Source: Nostoc linckia FACHB-104
Lineage (GTDB): Bacteria > Cyanobacteriota > Cyanobacteriia > Cyanobacteriales > Nostocaceae
DNA: 64,000 nucleotides
Assembly (NCBI RefSeq): GCF_014696615.1
Contig: NZ_JACJQJ010000009.1
Coordinates: 1 to 64,000, forward strand
Reading direction: 5' to 3'
This document shows, piece after piece, positions 44,598 through 53,742 of the stretch. The position numbers and the translations under genes were made by a program. The notes under the pieces were generated by a model. That model had not been told where the DNA came from, searched no databases, and saw only the letters and a list, made by a program, of their open reading frames with translations. The number at the start of each line of letters is the position of its first letter. Position 1 is the stretch's first letter.

Positions 44598-46016
44598 TTA
44601 CCATTGCTTAGCGCTAACTTCTAAAGGTAAGAAAATAGTCATCACTTCGCCATAGTGCGGACGCTGACGCACAATAAGTTTTCCGCCAATTGCTTGAAAC
44701 AAATGCTTAGTTGCCGCAATATTGAGACTAATCGTACCGGTTTCCGGTTGGAACATCAGCAATTGACCCAAGGCTTTGCGAATGGGTGGCGTTGTCGGTG
44801 TCGGCGCTTTACTAGTATCTTTGCACTGAAATTGAGGCGACAATTGTAACTTTAGTTGATCTCCCGCGGGAATAACTTGCACTTGAATATGACTACCAGC
44901 AGGTAAACTGCGGGTAAAATTCTCAATCAAATTAGTTAGTACTCGGTCTAACATCGTTGGGTTGCTAACTACCGTTGGTAGTTGCTGGGGTAAAACCACA
45001 TCCAAAGTTAAATTGCGCCGAGTGGCAGCTTGTTCCCAACGGGGAATACTCTGTTGCAATACTTGATCGAGAGACATCGGTGTGAGTTGAGTGTGGGTTG
45101 ATTTCACCGAGTTAGATGTCTCTAATTCTGCGGCTTTAAACAGCAACTCCATCCGGTCAATTTGCTCAGTACACTCGTGGTCAATCACTTCTAGGCGACT
45201 GATAACATTTGCAGGTAAATCTCGCCGCTTCAGCAGTAAGCGAGTCATGGTGCGAATAGTGGTTAACGGAGTACGAACTTCATGAGCAAATGCTTGTAGT
45301 AATTCTACATCGGGACGAGAAGACGCAGAGGCCACAGAGGGAGTAGGTGCAGGAGTAGGGATATTTTCCTTATATTGTTCTGGTTCTGCAAATTCTTGCA
45401 GCAAAAACTGACTAAACTGCATGACAGTGCGGTAATCTGGTGGCACTACATCATACTTTTGTACTAATGCATCCAAATCGCCGTAAAAATCAGGGTTAGT
45501 TAGCATTACCCTTGCGCCAACAGCTAGCCAAGCTTGCTGCACTACTTCTGGTTCAAAAGAAAATAAGAATGTTTTTTGGCCGTTCTTTTGTTCAGCCAAA
45601 ACTAGCACTAATCTAAATTTATCTGTAAAAACTAAGCAGAATTGTTCTGTCCCTAGAGGATCAGCAGGTAATAAGCGTAATACTGATTCATGAGAAGCGA
45701 CTTCGTCTACCGTTTCTAGGGGGATCGGCATTTCAAATGGCATCAACGCCAAAGGATTAAATGGCTTGGCTGTAAAAGTTACTGTTTGTAAGCTTTGAGT
45801 AAGTGATGGTTGGCTAAATAAGGGTGCTGGTGCAGCTAAAACTAATCCTTGGGTTGTATCAGGTGCAGCAGAAGCTAAAGAATTGATCAGCAAATGTTCT
45901 GTTGCTGCCAAGCTGATACGCCACTGCCATTCTGCTTTGGCTGATGAACATTCAGTCAACGGTGACTGACTCTCAGCTAAAATTTCCTTCAGACTTGGCA
46001 ATATCCATTCGTACAC
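44598..46016 (-). CDS. Soluble histidine-kinase-like protein with degraded ATPase motifs
   Basis: A 472-residue cytosolic protein. The N-terminal 200 residues have no recognised sensor domain. The DHp has FAHEVRTPLTTI with H245 intact, flanked by a Pro/Ala-rich linker (PTPAPTPS). The N-box Asn is seen in LTNLIENFTRS (N366), but the DxGxG box is missing (QLSPQFQCKDTS) and the G2 box reads PETGTISLN instead of GxGLGL. ATP binding is therefore doubtful. The start is GTG at 46016, with AAGGGGTG upstream. It could act as a phospho-His partner or a scaffold. No regulator is adjacent. Confidence 0.78.
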   Translation of the reverse strand: MYEWILPSLKEILAESQSPLTECSSAKAEWQWRISLAATEHLLINSLASAAPDTTQGLVLAAPAPLFSQPSLTQSLQTVTFTAKPFNPLALMPFEMPIPLETVDEVASHESVLRLLPADPLGTEQFCLVFTDKFRLVLVLAEQKNGQKTFLFSFEPEVVQQAWLAVGARVMLTNPDFYGDLDALVQKYDVVPPDYRTVMQFSQFLLQEFAEPEQYKENIPTPAPTPSVASASSRPDVELLQAFAHEVRTPLTTIRTMTRLLLKRRDLPANVISRLEVIDHECTEQIDRMELLFKAAELETSNSVKSTHTQLTPMSLDQVLQQSIPRWEQAATRRNLTLDVVLPQQLPTVVSNPTMLDRVLTNLIENFTRSLPAGSHIQVQVIPAGDQLKLQLSPQFQCKDTSKAPTPTTPPIRKALGQLLMFQPETGTISLNIAATKHLFQAIGGKLIVRQRPHYGEVMTIFLPLEVSAKQW

Positions 46017-46572
46017 AGGTTTTCACCCCTTGATTGGAAAGCGACTAATAACAGCTAGGTTAAGCATTTCATTACTTACTTACGAGGTTATAGCCATTTG
46101 CGTATTGGCGACAGTCGTATAACCGAACAATCTAGGCGCGATTTCCCCTGTGATTGAGATGAACCCGCCAAGAGCGATCGCCACATTAATGAAAATCACT
46201 AATGAAATATTATTAAATTTTGGGCAATAATGTGCCAAAACTATTTATATCTGATAACATCTATTGTCTATTGAGGGACTGAATAAAGCCTACCTTGGAG
46301 GAAAGTCGCTTAACATTTAGATTGTGACGATAAAACCATCAAGTGTATGCAAAGTCTGACTCATTAGTAGCCGTTACTGAAATTAAATTGGTGCTTCTAT
46401 TGTTGGCTAAAATAGCCTAGCCTTTAGAAGTTTCCTAAATTTCAGATTTTAATCACCTGTGTGCTGAAATTAGCATTTGCGTAAGTTCAAATTTAATTGT
46501 TTTTTAAGATTTGCTCCTCAACATAACACACGACTTAATTAATCGCTTCAAGTAGTCAATTCGGAGATTGAT
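46017..46572. other. Intergenic gap between divergent genes
   Basis: 556 bases, AT-rich, presumably with promoters for the kinase and the BON lipoprotein gene; nothing else recognised. Confidence 0.45.
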
Positions 46573-47037
46573 ATGAAAAAACTCATACCCTTGTTAGTCA
46601 GCAGCATTCTGGTAATTGGTAGTTTTGGTTGCCAAGATACAACCAAAAATGCATCAGAAACTCCAAGCACCACCAATGAAGCCAGCAAAACTGCCAAAGA
46701 AGCATCTGCCAACACTAAAACTACAGCCAAAGAAGCAGCTGCAAATACCAAAACTACTGCTAAAACTACTACCGAAACTAGCAAAACTCCAGCTAAAGAA
46801 GCAGCTGCAAACACCAAAACTACTGCTACTGAAACTGCTACTAAAAGTTTAATTCTCAGCAAGTTAACCGAAAAAATTCCTGGTAGCAAGTTAGTAGTTG
46901 AAGACAAAGACGGTGTTGTTACAGTTACAGGAACAGTTCCCACCACGGCTGATATCAAGAAGATTGAGCCATTAGTCAAAGAACAAAAAGGTGTTAAAAG
47001 CGTAAAAGTAGAAGCAAAAGCTGCAAAAGCTCAGTAA
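46573..47037 (+). CDS. BON-domain lipoprotein with Thr/Lys/Ala repeat linker
   Basis: A 154-residue lipoprotein. The signal peptide ends in a lipobox, SFGC (Cys20), then a low-complexity linker with the 11-residue unit KEAAANTKTTA appearing about three times. The C-terminal residues 85-150 form a BON domain (KLTEKIPGSKLVVEDKDG, VVTVTGTVPTTADIKKIEP, GVKSVKVEA). BON domains bind phospholipid or peptidoglycan-associated targets in the envelope. Good GGAG ribosome binding site. A minus-strand frame over it is a shadow of the repeat. Confidence 0.88.
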   Translation: MKKLIPLLVSSILVIGSFGCQDTTKNASETPSTTNEASKTAKEASANTKTTAKEAAANTKTTAKTTTETSKTPAKEAAANTKTTATETATKSLILSKLTEKIPGSKLVVEDKDGVVTVTGTVPTTADIKKIEPLVKEQKGVKSVKVEAKAAKAQ

Positions 47038-47076
47038 AATCTCAGACACTTTTCCATTAAGAGTCTGATAATTCTT

Positions 47077-47109
47077 AACAGGACTTATAAAAATGTAAGT
47101 CCTGTTTTT
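47077..47109 (+). terminator. Rho-independent terminator of the BON gene
   Basis: AACAGGACTTA and TAAGTCCTGTT pair perfectly around an 8-base loop, followed by TTTTT; 39 bases after the stop. Confidence 0.85.
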
Positions 47110-47399
47110 CATGAAAAATTACATAGCTGATTTATAATCCGATTTGATTTCTGAAAAAATCCCAGTAGCATATAGGGTGCGTCACACTGGAGCTAACGCA
47201 CCTAAACTTAGTAGCCTTGAAAACATACATCTCCATATTTGGAACAAAAATCATTTTTTAGTAACCAAAATTACTAAAAAATGATTTTTTAATTCTTTTT
47301 ATTTCATAATAATTTCTCAATCAATATTATTAGTTACCAATTTTTAAATTTGCATTCTCTAAGATAAATATAGGCAATTCTATAAATTGGGGATGTACC
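47110..47399. other. Intergenic gap
   Basis: AT-rich, with inverted AAAATGATTTTT repeats at about 47250-47295. No gene. Confidence 0.45.
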
Positions 47400-47897
47400 A
47401 TGCCAAAACGCCTGATTACAGAGTTAAATAATTGGTTACAACGAGATAGAATTGTACGGAATCTAGAAATCTTTCAAGACTTTATAATTATCTCACTCTG
47501 TCTAGGCTTATTTTGTGTAATGCTGATCCGTCTGACAGATATGTTTACTTCCTTTTTACGTCCATTAGATTTACGGGAAGTAACATCTGATATTTTGTTT
47601 ATTTTAATTTTGGTAGAATTATTCCGCTTGTTAATTGATTACCTACAAGCACAACGGATATCTGTAGGAGCAGCAGTAGAAATTACTATTGTTTCAGCTC
47701 TACGAGAGGTAATTTTACGTGGTGTACTGGAAATACCCCGCGATCAACTACTGGGTATTTCTATATTTTTAGTAGTTCTCGCAGGAATTCTAGTGGCTTT
47801 ACCTTGGATGACTCGCTTTTTTGAACATGATAAAACTCCTACCCCAGAGATTACAGAAGCAATAACGCAATTGTTAACTGAAAATTCTCAGTTGTAA
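47400..47897 (+). CDS. PsiE-family membrane protein
   Basis: A 165-residue protein with four hydrophobic spans (FIIISLCLGLFCVMLI, DILFILILVELFRLLI, a third near 90-110 including EITIVSALREVILRG, and LLGISIFLVVLAGILVALPW). The pattern, including the conserved VEITIVSALREVI segment, matches the PsiE (phosphate-starvation-inducible E) family, function unknown. Plasma membrane location. ATG at 47400. Isolated gene; no phosphate box recognised upstream. Confidence 0.85.
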   Translation: MPKRLITELNNWLQRDRIVRNLEIFQDFIIISLCLGLFCVMLIRLTDMFTSFLRPLDLREVTSDILFILILVELFRLLIDYLQAQRISVGAAVEITIVSALREVILRGVLEIPRDQLLGISIFLVVLAGILVALPWMTRFFEHDKTPTPEITEAITQLLTENSQL

Positions 47898-47984
47898 GGT
47901 CAATATAATTGATTATTTCTTCCTTATTTTGCTTAATTCTTGGGGTGGAATAGCACTTACTTCAGCAAAAACTGCTACCCAGAT

Positions 47985-48056
47985 CCCCAATTTTTTGAAA
48001 AAGTCGGGGAACCTGTAAGGGCGCACTGGCTCAACTTTTCGCAAAATCCAAAATGG
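47985..48056. repeat. Dispersed repeat (copy 3, partial)
   Basis: Contains AAAAAGTCGGGGAACC, then AAGGGCGCACTGGCTCAAC and TTTTCGCAAAATCC, shared with 44430-44467. Confidence 0.65.
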
Positions 48057-48454
48057 TATAAGTACTTTTCAGGACTAAAATGTTTTAATGCTTTACCAAC
48101 TTATTGCATAAAAAGTTGGTATCAAATTATAGATTGTGCGATCGCCTTCTCTATGCTGAAAGCCGAGGCTAGTACAGCATGGCGGAAATAAGGCAAACTC
48201 AATGTGTAATAGTTTATTATCCTTGAACCTTTGCTACTAGAAACTAAGAGCAAGGCAAAGAAAAACCCTTTCTCCTTTACCTCAAACCAAATTTTGAGTT
48301 CAAATTGCTCTTCCTTCTAGTACTGAGGGTAGGAAAGAAAGATTTTTACATCTTTGAAGTCAATTTTTATCTTGGGAATTTTAGACGATAAAACGTAGTT
48401 GTCATTTACTGCGTACATCAGGAAAGATGAAAATTTTTTATCAGTTGGCTGCTA

Positions 48455-48582
48455 AGAGACTTCCAGAAAATAAATTATCCCCTTTTCATAGTGGCAGATT
48501 CTTCCTCCTCTGCTTCCTCTGCATACACAGCGTTCGCGTAGCGTCCCGCAGGGATGGAATATTTTTTTAGTTGAAAGTCCCT
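48455..48582. repeat. MITE-like element, GGGACTTCCA family (copy 2)
   Basis: Starts AAGAGACTTCCAGAAAATAAA and ends AGTTGAAAGTCCCT, with TA at each outer border (possible target duplication). Includes ATATTTTTTTAG near the right end, as in copies 1 and 3. Confidence 0.75.
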
Positions 48583-48750
48583 AATGGGTTAATAAAAGAT
48601 AAAAATCAGATTAAAAATGTAAACTTGAGCCAAAATATAAGCAAAGGAAACTTAAATTTTATGCAACTTTGATGATTTTTATGAAGTTTTAAGAGTTATT
48701 ATCGATTGCAGGAATTAACTTGAAAAACTTGCAAAAACCAAATCAATTTA

Positions 48751-49305
48751 GTGAACTACCCTCCAGTTTACAGTTCAAAGCAAAACTGTCCCATTCATTT
48801 GGTTGGCAAAACGGGACAAGCGGTTCAGATTTCAATTCATTCTCCTAGTCGGTATATCTGTGCCAACTGCGAACGGATATTACCAGATTGGAAACATCAG
48901 TCATCTTTATGGGTAGTGATTGTTTTACAACAATCACAATATCAATTGCAGGAAAGTACACCTGTCATAGAGGAAGAGAAAGAACGCTTACGAGAAAAGT
49001 TTATGCGGTTTGGTTGTGATTTAGCTTTTAATCTACGCGATCGCAACTATTTAACAGACCTCATAGATCCCCGCACAGGCTATCCGCTACTTTCTCATCC
49101 TGGAATTGTTCCTCATGACGACACAGCAGTTGTCAAAGCTTTGCTAAATTACCCAGTCATCAAAAACAAATGCTGTGTGCTAGTACATCCAGAATGGGGA
49201 ACAGCCGTTTATCCCAGTATCTTGATATCAGAAGCTCCCCCAATCATGATTGAATCGGTGACTAAAAGCATAGCACCTATGCATGGATGGCAAGAGATGA
49301 GTTAG
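48751..49305 (+). CDS. MMADHC-like (cobalamin-trafficking family) protein
   Basis: A 184-residue protein resembling the C-terminal part of human MMADHC (methylmalonic aciduria and homocystinuria type D). The alignable run is EKERLREKFMRFGCDLAF, RDRNYLTDLIDPRTGYPL and, nearer the end, NKCCVLVHPEWGTAVYPS, matching human DFIDPSSGL and GCCKVIRHSLWGTHV. The human protein passes cobalamin from MMACHC to target enzymes; the role in cyanobacteria is unknown. The start is GTG at 48751 after an in-frame stop at 48721; ribosome binding site weak. Its TAG (49303-49305) lies at the left end of a MITE. No MMACHC gene is nearby. Confidence 0.75.
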   Translation: MNYPPVYSSKQNCPIHLVGKTGQAVQISIHSPSRYICANCERILPDWKHQSSLWVVIVLQQSQYQLQESTPVIEEEKERLREKFMRFGCDLAFNLRDRNYLTDLIDPRTGYPLLSHPGIVPHDDTAVVKALLNYPVIKNKCCVLVHPEWGTAVYPSILISEAPPIMIESVTKSIAPMHGWQEMS

Positions 49306-49413
49306 GGAACTCCAAAAAATAGATTATTCCTATCTCTGGACTCAACACAACTATTTCACCCCTCTACCCCCTACCTACAGAGTGATGGCATATTTTTTTA
49401 GTTGTAAGTCCTT
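49304..49413. repeat. MITE-like element, GGGACTTCCA family (copy 3)
   Basis: Starts AGGGAACTCCAAAAAATAGA and ends GTTGTAAGTCCT, with ATATTTTTTTAG near the end. It begins inside the stop codon of the MMADHC-like gene. Confidence 0.7.
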
Positions 49414-49552
49414 TAGAGAGTCATCAACTGTGGATAACAATCATGGAGCAGCAAGGTATGAATATCATTGTAAATTCCAAATTCAAGAGTCAAAAATCAA
49501 AAGTTAAACAAAATTTTGATTTTTGACTCTTGTCCTATATCTGATGTCTGAT

Positions 49553-51757
49553 TTACTTACTATATTTATAGTAATGTTTGTAGCCTTTGTACTTAGTCTT
49601 ATCTCCGTTAGCAACGATGCCTAAAATATTGATTGGAGCTAGCTTGAGGCTGTCTTGAGCTTGTAATAGACCCGATTTGTCTGTTTTGTCTATCCTTACT
49701 ACCATTACCACGCCGTCAGTGTAGGGTGCGATCATTCTCGCATCAACTAGCCCTACTATTGGTGGCATATCATAAATAACCAAGTCAAAGGTTCTATGGA
49801 AGTATCCCATGAGTTGCTTCATTTTTTCTGAAGACAGCAACCTTGCAGGATCAGGTGGTATTGGCCCTGAAGTAATCACAGATAAGTTATTCATCGTTGG
49901 CATTTGCCTGATTACCTGTCCTGTTGGGATGTTGGTCGAAATTAAACTACTTAACCCCCACAGGTTACTGAGATCGGCTAATTCATGAACTTGGGGTCTA
50001 CGTAAATCAGCATCTACAAGTAGTACTTTTTTGCCCATTGCTGCCGCTATTTGGGCTAGTTGGAATGAAACTGTAGATTTACCGTCTCCTGGTAGTGCTG
50101 AACTAATAACTAAAGAGTGAATCGGTTGATCGGAACTCAGCAGTTGAATATTTGAATACAGTACCTGTAAAGATTCCCAAAATCTGCCTTGACCGTAATA
50201 GCGATCGCTGTCCGAACGCCGTTGTAATATATGAGACATTTTTGGCATTTTACGGGACAACGTCTTTGGTAGGATTTTTGTCAAAATTCCACTTTCGGAA
50301 GTGTGATATCGACTATCTTGTATTTTCTTTTCAAAAGGTAAAATTCCTAATAATGGTAGTTTAAGATTTTCCTTGATACTACTAACTGAATGGTAGGTAT
50401 TGTCTACCTTCTCTATGAGCAAGCTGATGCCAACACCTAATAGTAAACTAGCAACAAATCCGAACATCAAACTACGCTGAATATTGGGAGATATAGCGTC
50501 TTCAGGCTCTAATGCTCCTTGAATTAACTCCCAAGGTAGTTCTGTCTGAGCCACCTGTATTTGCAGTGTTTCCCTAGTAGTTAAAAATCGATTCAGGCTC
50601 TCAGTTGCAATTTGTAGGTCTCGCTGAAGCTCAGCGTATCTTCGTGATAAAACTGGTAAAAGCTTAACTTCCCGATCAAGTTGAATTTCTGCTTTCTTTA
50701 ATTCTTGACTCTGTACTTCTAGGCTCTGAATTTGAGTAGCTATCTCAGCAAACTTAACTCCGACAACCCGCTGTGATTCTTGTTGTAATAGAGGTAATAA
50801 ATTTTCTCTTTTTTGTCTTAAAGCTTGTAGGGGAGGGCTATCTTCTTGAAAACGAGTTAATTCCCCAGCTATTTGAGATTCTATGTCACGTATTTGAACA
50901 ATTAATTTTTGATATACAGGTGTGCTGTTTATTGCTGCCAACTCTCCTTCTTTACCTTTCATACTGGCAAAATTAGCGTGATATGCAGCTAGCTGTTGAT
51001 CAATTACTAATCTTTGGTTGCTCAATATCTGTACTTTGCTGGCAATTTGTTCTGCTTGAGAATCTGGACTAATAAAATCATATCTTTGACGGAATAACTG
51101 CAATTCTTTTTGAAGATTATCTACTCTATTTTTAATACTTGGTAGTTGTTTATCAACAAATTGAACTCCTTGCCTCAACTTAGTTTGGCGTTTTTCCAAA
51201 CTATAGTCTAAATAAGATTTTGCAATTAAATCTAGTACTGATTTGATTTGATTAGGATTGTCACTCTTATAGCTAACTTCTATAATTTTTGTTTGACCTA
51301 AACGCCGAATGATTAATGATTTTGCTAAGTAATCATAGCTAATCTCAGGATATATTTTTTGTATTTTTTTTAAAATACCTATCATTAATTCTGGGCTTTT
51401 AAGCACCTGAATTTGACTTTCGTAATCTAGTCCTCCAGACTGACCAGAGTTGCCAGGTTCAATAGTGAGCTGCAACAGAGACTTCTCTTCATTAACAGGT
51501 TCTACTAAGAGTCGAAAACTACTTTGATAGACGGGTTTTTGCTTTAATGTTGAGTAGGAAACACCACCCATCACAACAGTTGCTACTCCTACAATAATTA
51601 ACAGTCGTCGCTGTACAACACTGAGGAATTGTCGTAAATCCCAATCATTATTTTCTTTTTGAAACCATGTGGGAATCTGGGGTGAAAATACCTGCTGCTG
51701 TATTGCACTTCCATTCCGCTCGTAACTTGAGGTTTTAGTAAAATTATTCTCCATCAT
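49553..51757 (-). CDS. BY-kinase: Wzc-type co-polymerase with tyrosine kinase
   Basis: A 734-residue polysaccharide co-polymerase fused to a bacterial tyrosine kinase. An N-terminal span (IIVGVATVVMGGVSYS), Wzz domain, a long coiled-coil (200-400), the second span near 430-450 and the kinase from about 540. Walker A LPGDGKST (555-562), Walker A' LLVDADLRRP (579-588) and Walker B LVIYDMPP (659-666). The C-terminal cluster has Tyr at 723, 726, 729, 730 and 732, suited to autophosphorylation. ATG at 51757 (a second Met follows). It stands next to a 2-kb gap before the second locus. Confidence 0.92.
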   Translation of the reverse strand: MMENNFTKTSSYERNGSAIQQQVFSPQIPTWFQKENNDWDLRQFLSVVQRRLLIIVGVATVVMGGVSYSTLKQKPVYQSSFRLLVEPVNEEKSLLQLTIEPGNSGQSGGLDYESQIQVLKSPELMIGILKKIQKIYPEISYDYLAKSLIIRRLGQTKIIEVSYKSDNPNQIKSVLDLIAKSYLDYSLEKRQTKLRQGVQFVDKQLPSIKNRVDNLQKELQLFRQRYDFISPDSQAEQIASKVQILSNQRLVIDQQLAAYHANFASMKGKEGELAAINSTPVYQKLIVQIRDIESQIAGELTRFQEDSPPLQALRQKRENLLPLLQQESQRVVGVKFAEIATQIQSLEVQSQELKKAEIQLDREVKLLPVLSRRYAELQRDLQIATESLNRFLTTRETLQIQVAQTELPWELIQGALEPEDAISPNIQRSLMFGFVASLLLGVGISLLIEKVDNTYHSVSSIKENLKLPLLGILPFEKKIQDSRYHTSESGILTKILPKTLSRKMPKMSHILQRRSDSDRYYGQGRFWESLQVLYSNIQLLSSDQPIHSLVISSALPGDGKSTVSFQLAQIAAAMGKKVLLVDADLRRPQVHELADLSNLWGLSSLISTNIPTGQVIRQMPTMNNLSVITSGPIPPDPARLLSSEKMKQLMGYFHRTFDLVIYDMPPIVGLVDARMIAPYTDGVVMVVRIDKTDKSGLLQAQDSLKLAPINILGIVANGDKTKYKGYKHYYKYSK

Positions 51758-53742
51758 TAATTTTGCTTCTGTAATTAGTTAGGTAATATTCGTCATTCCT
51801 GCTTGAAGTAAGTTAAGACACACTCTTTTACTTCTAATTAAGTGATGTAACTGGAAAAGTCAATACTCAGATCGGGTAAATGCAATATTATTAACTTTTA
51901 AGTAGATATTTATTTTTCTTGACCCATAGATTCTCAAAAAATAAGAATTGATATAGCTGTTCTAGACTCCTGTCGAAAACTAGTCAAGATTTTAGGGGTG
52001 AAGGTATGAGTCAGGATAAATACTTAGTATTGCGTCTATTAAAATGGGGTGCTACAACAAAATACGTTTGAACTTGCTTGAGGCTATCTTCGAGGAGTCG
52101 TACTTGGCTTGGGAAAATGCTTTGGTGGTAGTATTAAATATTTTTACGTAACCTAAAATTTACCCTGGTAGTAACATGAACAGTATTATACTGAGGCAAG
52201 TATATTCTGCGTTCCTAATGTCAGCCTGGGTATATTTGAAAAATTTAAGTATAAAATATGATATTGTTTTCGGCTAGTCTGAGGATTGCAATATAAGCAA
52301 ATACGGTTTTATAAGGGCTAAAAACTTGATTTGACATAGGTTGGGTTTGGTTGTGAACTTAACTTGACTTGAAAAACTGCTGAGTGCTGAGTAACAAGGA
52401 CTAGTATCTAGCCTCTATCCCCTAGTCTCCAAACTCTCTTTATTTATGATTTAGTGAGTCAAAGTCTTGTCTGCGAGACGCTGTGCGTGGACGTTAGGTT
52501 CTCGTCGAGAAGGGGGTTTCCCTACCACTTATTTCTCTCAAAGGGAAACTTTGTGTGTAGCTTGCTTCTTTGAAAGGGCTAAATCTTGTTGCTTCCTGAA
52601 AAACCTAGTGTAGTACTAAGCCTTTTGATTTTGTCTATCTAGAAGTACTAGTCTGCTAGATAGCCAACTACATTTATGTGAATCAGGACTTACGCAACTG
52701 GCACATTGATCCTCTGGCATAGGAGTCAAGAGTCAAAGGTCAAAAATTTAGATTTTTTGGACTCTTGACATTTGACCCTGGACAAACCTAAACGAACAAA
52801 ATATGACACTTGCGTAAGTCTTATGAATTATGTCATGACAAGCATATTACATTTTTCCGGCATAATTTTTATTCAAGAACACTAAATCTAAGTTTTTTAT
52901 AAAAGTCAAGGGAACCCACTGGAATGTTGTCTATGCTAGGCAAGGCTTTAGCATTGTTTACCCTTCGCATTAGCATCTAACAAGGAAGGAGTTTTCCTAA
53001 AGCCAGTAACTTGCAGCGATTAAAAACCAGATTAGATGGTTATTATAATTTCATAACAGTTCTCTCACCCACGTTTAGATAAATCGGTCTGACCTAAACA
53101 TTTTTGGCAAGTTACTGTTTTATCTATTGACTCTATCTCAAGAACTTGAGCGTTATGCTCAAAATTCGATAACTTAAATAAAACAAGAAATACTATAGTC
53201 CTTTTTTATTTTAATATTTTCATCTATATTTGAGAAGTATTATAAATACCGCTAAACACTTATATATTTTTATACTGATAGACGAGTGCATAAATCAGTA
53301 AAAATACTTTAGCACAAGCTAGGCTATTATGATTTAAAATGATTCTGCGACAAGCAACCTTAAACATAAGCATTATTTGCTACTAGAGAAAAGGAAATCA
53401 TCAAAATCGCTACTGTCATTAAACACAGGCTTGTTTTACCAAATACATGGTGACTTTTGAAAAAGCTAGTAATTGCAGAAATAATTATTTCTGCAAGAAA
53501 TTTATATGATGTTAAATACCCTTTTCCTGTTTAATTCCAGCTTGAAGAATACATGATAATTGTTTTTTTACAAAATGCAACAATTAATCTTCAGAAAAAT
53601 TTTACTTTTTCACTAATTTCTTAAAACATAGATTATAAAAGAACATAACTGCAAGTACAAAGCGAAAAAGAACAATCGATTGCTTCAATCGCTTTCCAGT
53701 TGACTTCTTGTCTAAAAATCTTTTAAAAGGACGATGTAGCCA
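51758..53742. other. Almost 2 kb without a gene
   Basis: Between the leftward BY-kinase and the rightward glycosyltransferase. It has the MITE at 52684-52822 and an inverted GGTTTCCC/GGGAAAC repeat near 52513-52552; only frames of about 20 codons are present. Probably long regulatory leaders for the two divergent genes, but no element is identified. Confidence 0.5.
52684..52822. repeat. MITE-like element, GGACTTACGCAA family (copy 3)
   Basis: Bounded by CAGGACTTACGCAACTGG and TTGCGTAAGTCTT. Inner part has AGTCAAGAGTCAAA and TTTGGACTCTTGAC, matching copy 2 at 8264-8401. Confidence 0.75.

Larger units (their letters stand above)
47898..48750. other. 850-base gap with repeats
   Basis: Holds a dispersed repeat (47985-48056), a HIP1 octamer, and the MITE at 48455-48582. 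The + strand open frame 47940-48191 runs through the repeat and is considered spurious. Confidence 0.55.

Noticed and set aside
46548-46979. 143-codon minus-strand frame
   Set aside because: Antisense shadow of the BON lipoprotein's repeated Thr/Ala/Lys linker; hydrophobicity comes from repeat translation.
47940-48191. 83-codon + strand frame
   Set aside because: Covers a dispersed repeat and has no coding-like features.
52028-52072. Tiny + strand frame in the 2-kb gap
   Set aside because: Only about 20 codons and no comparison possible; not enough to call a gene.
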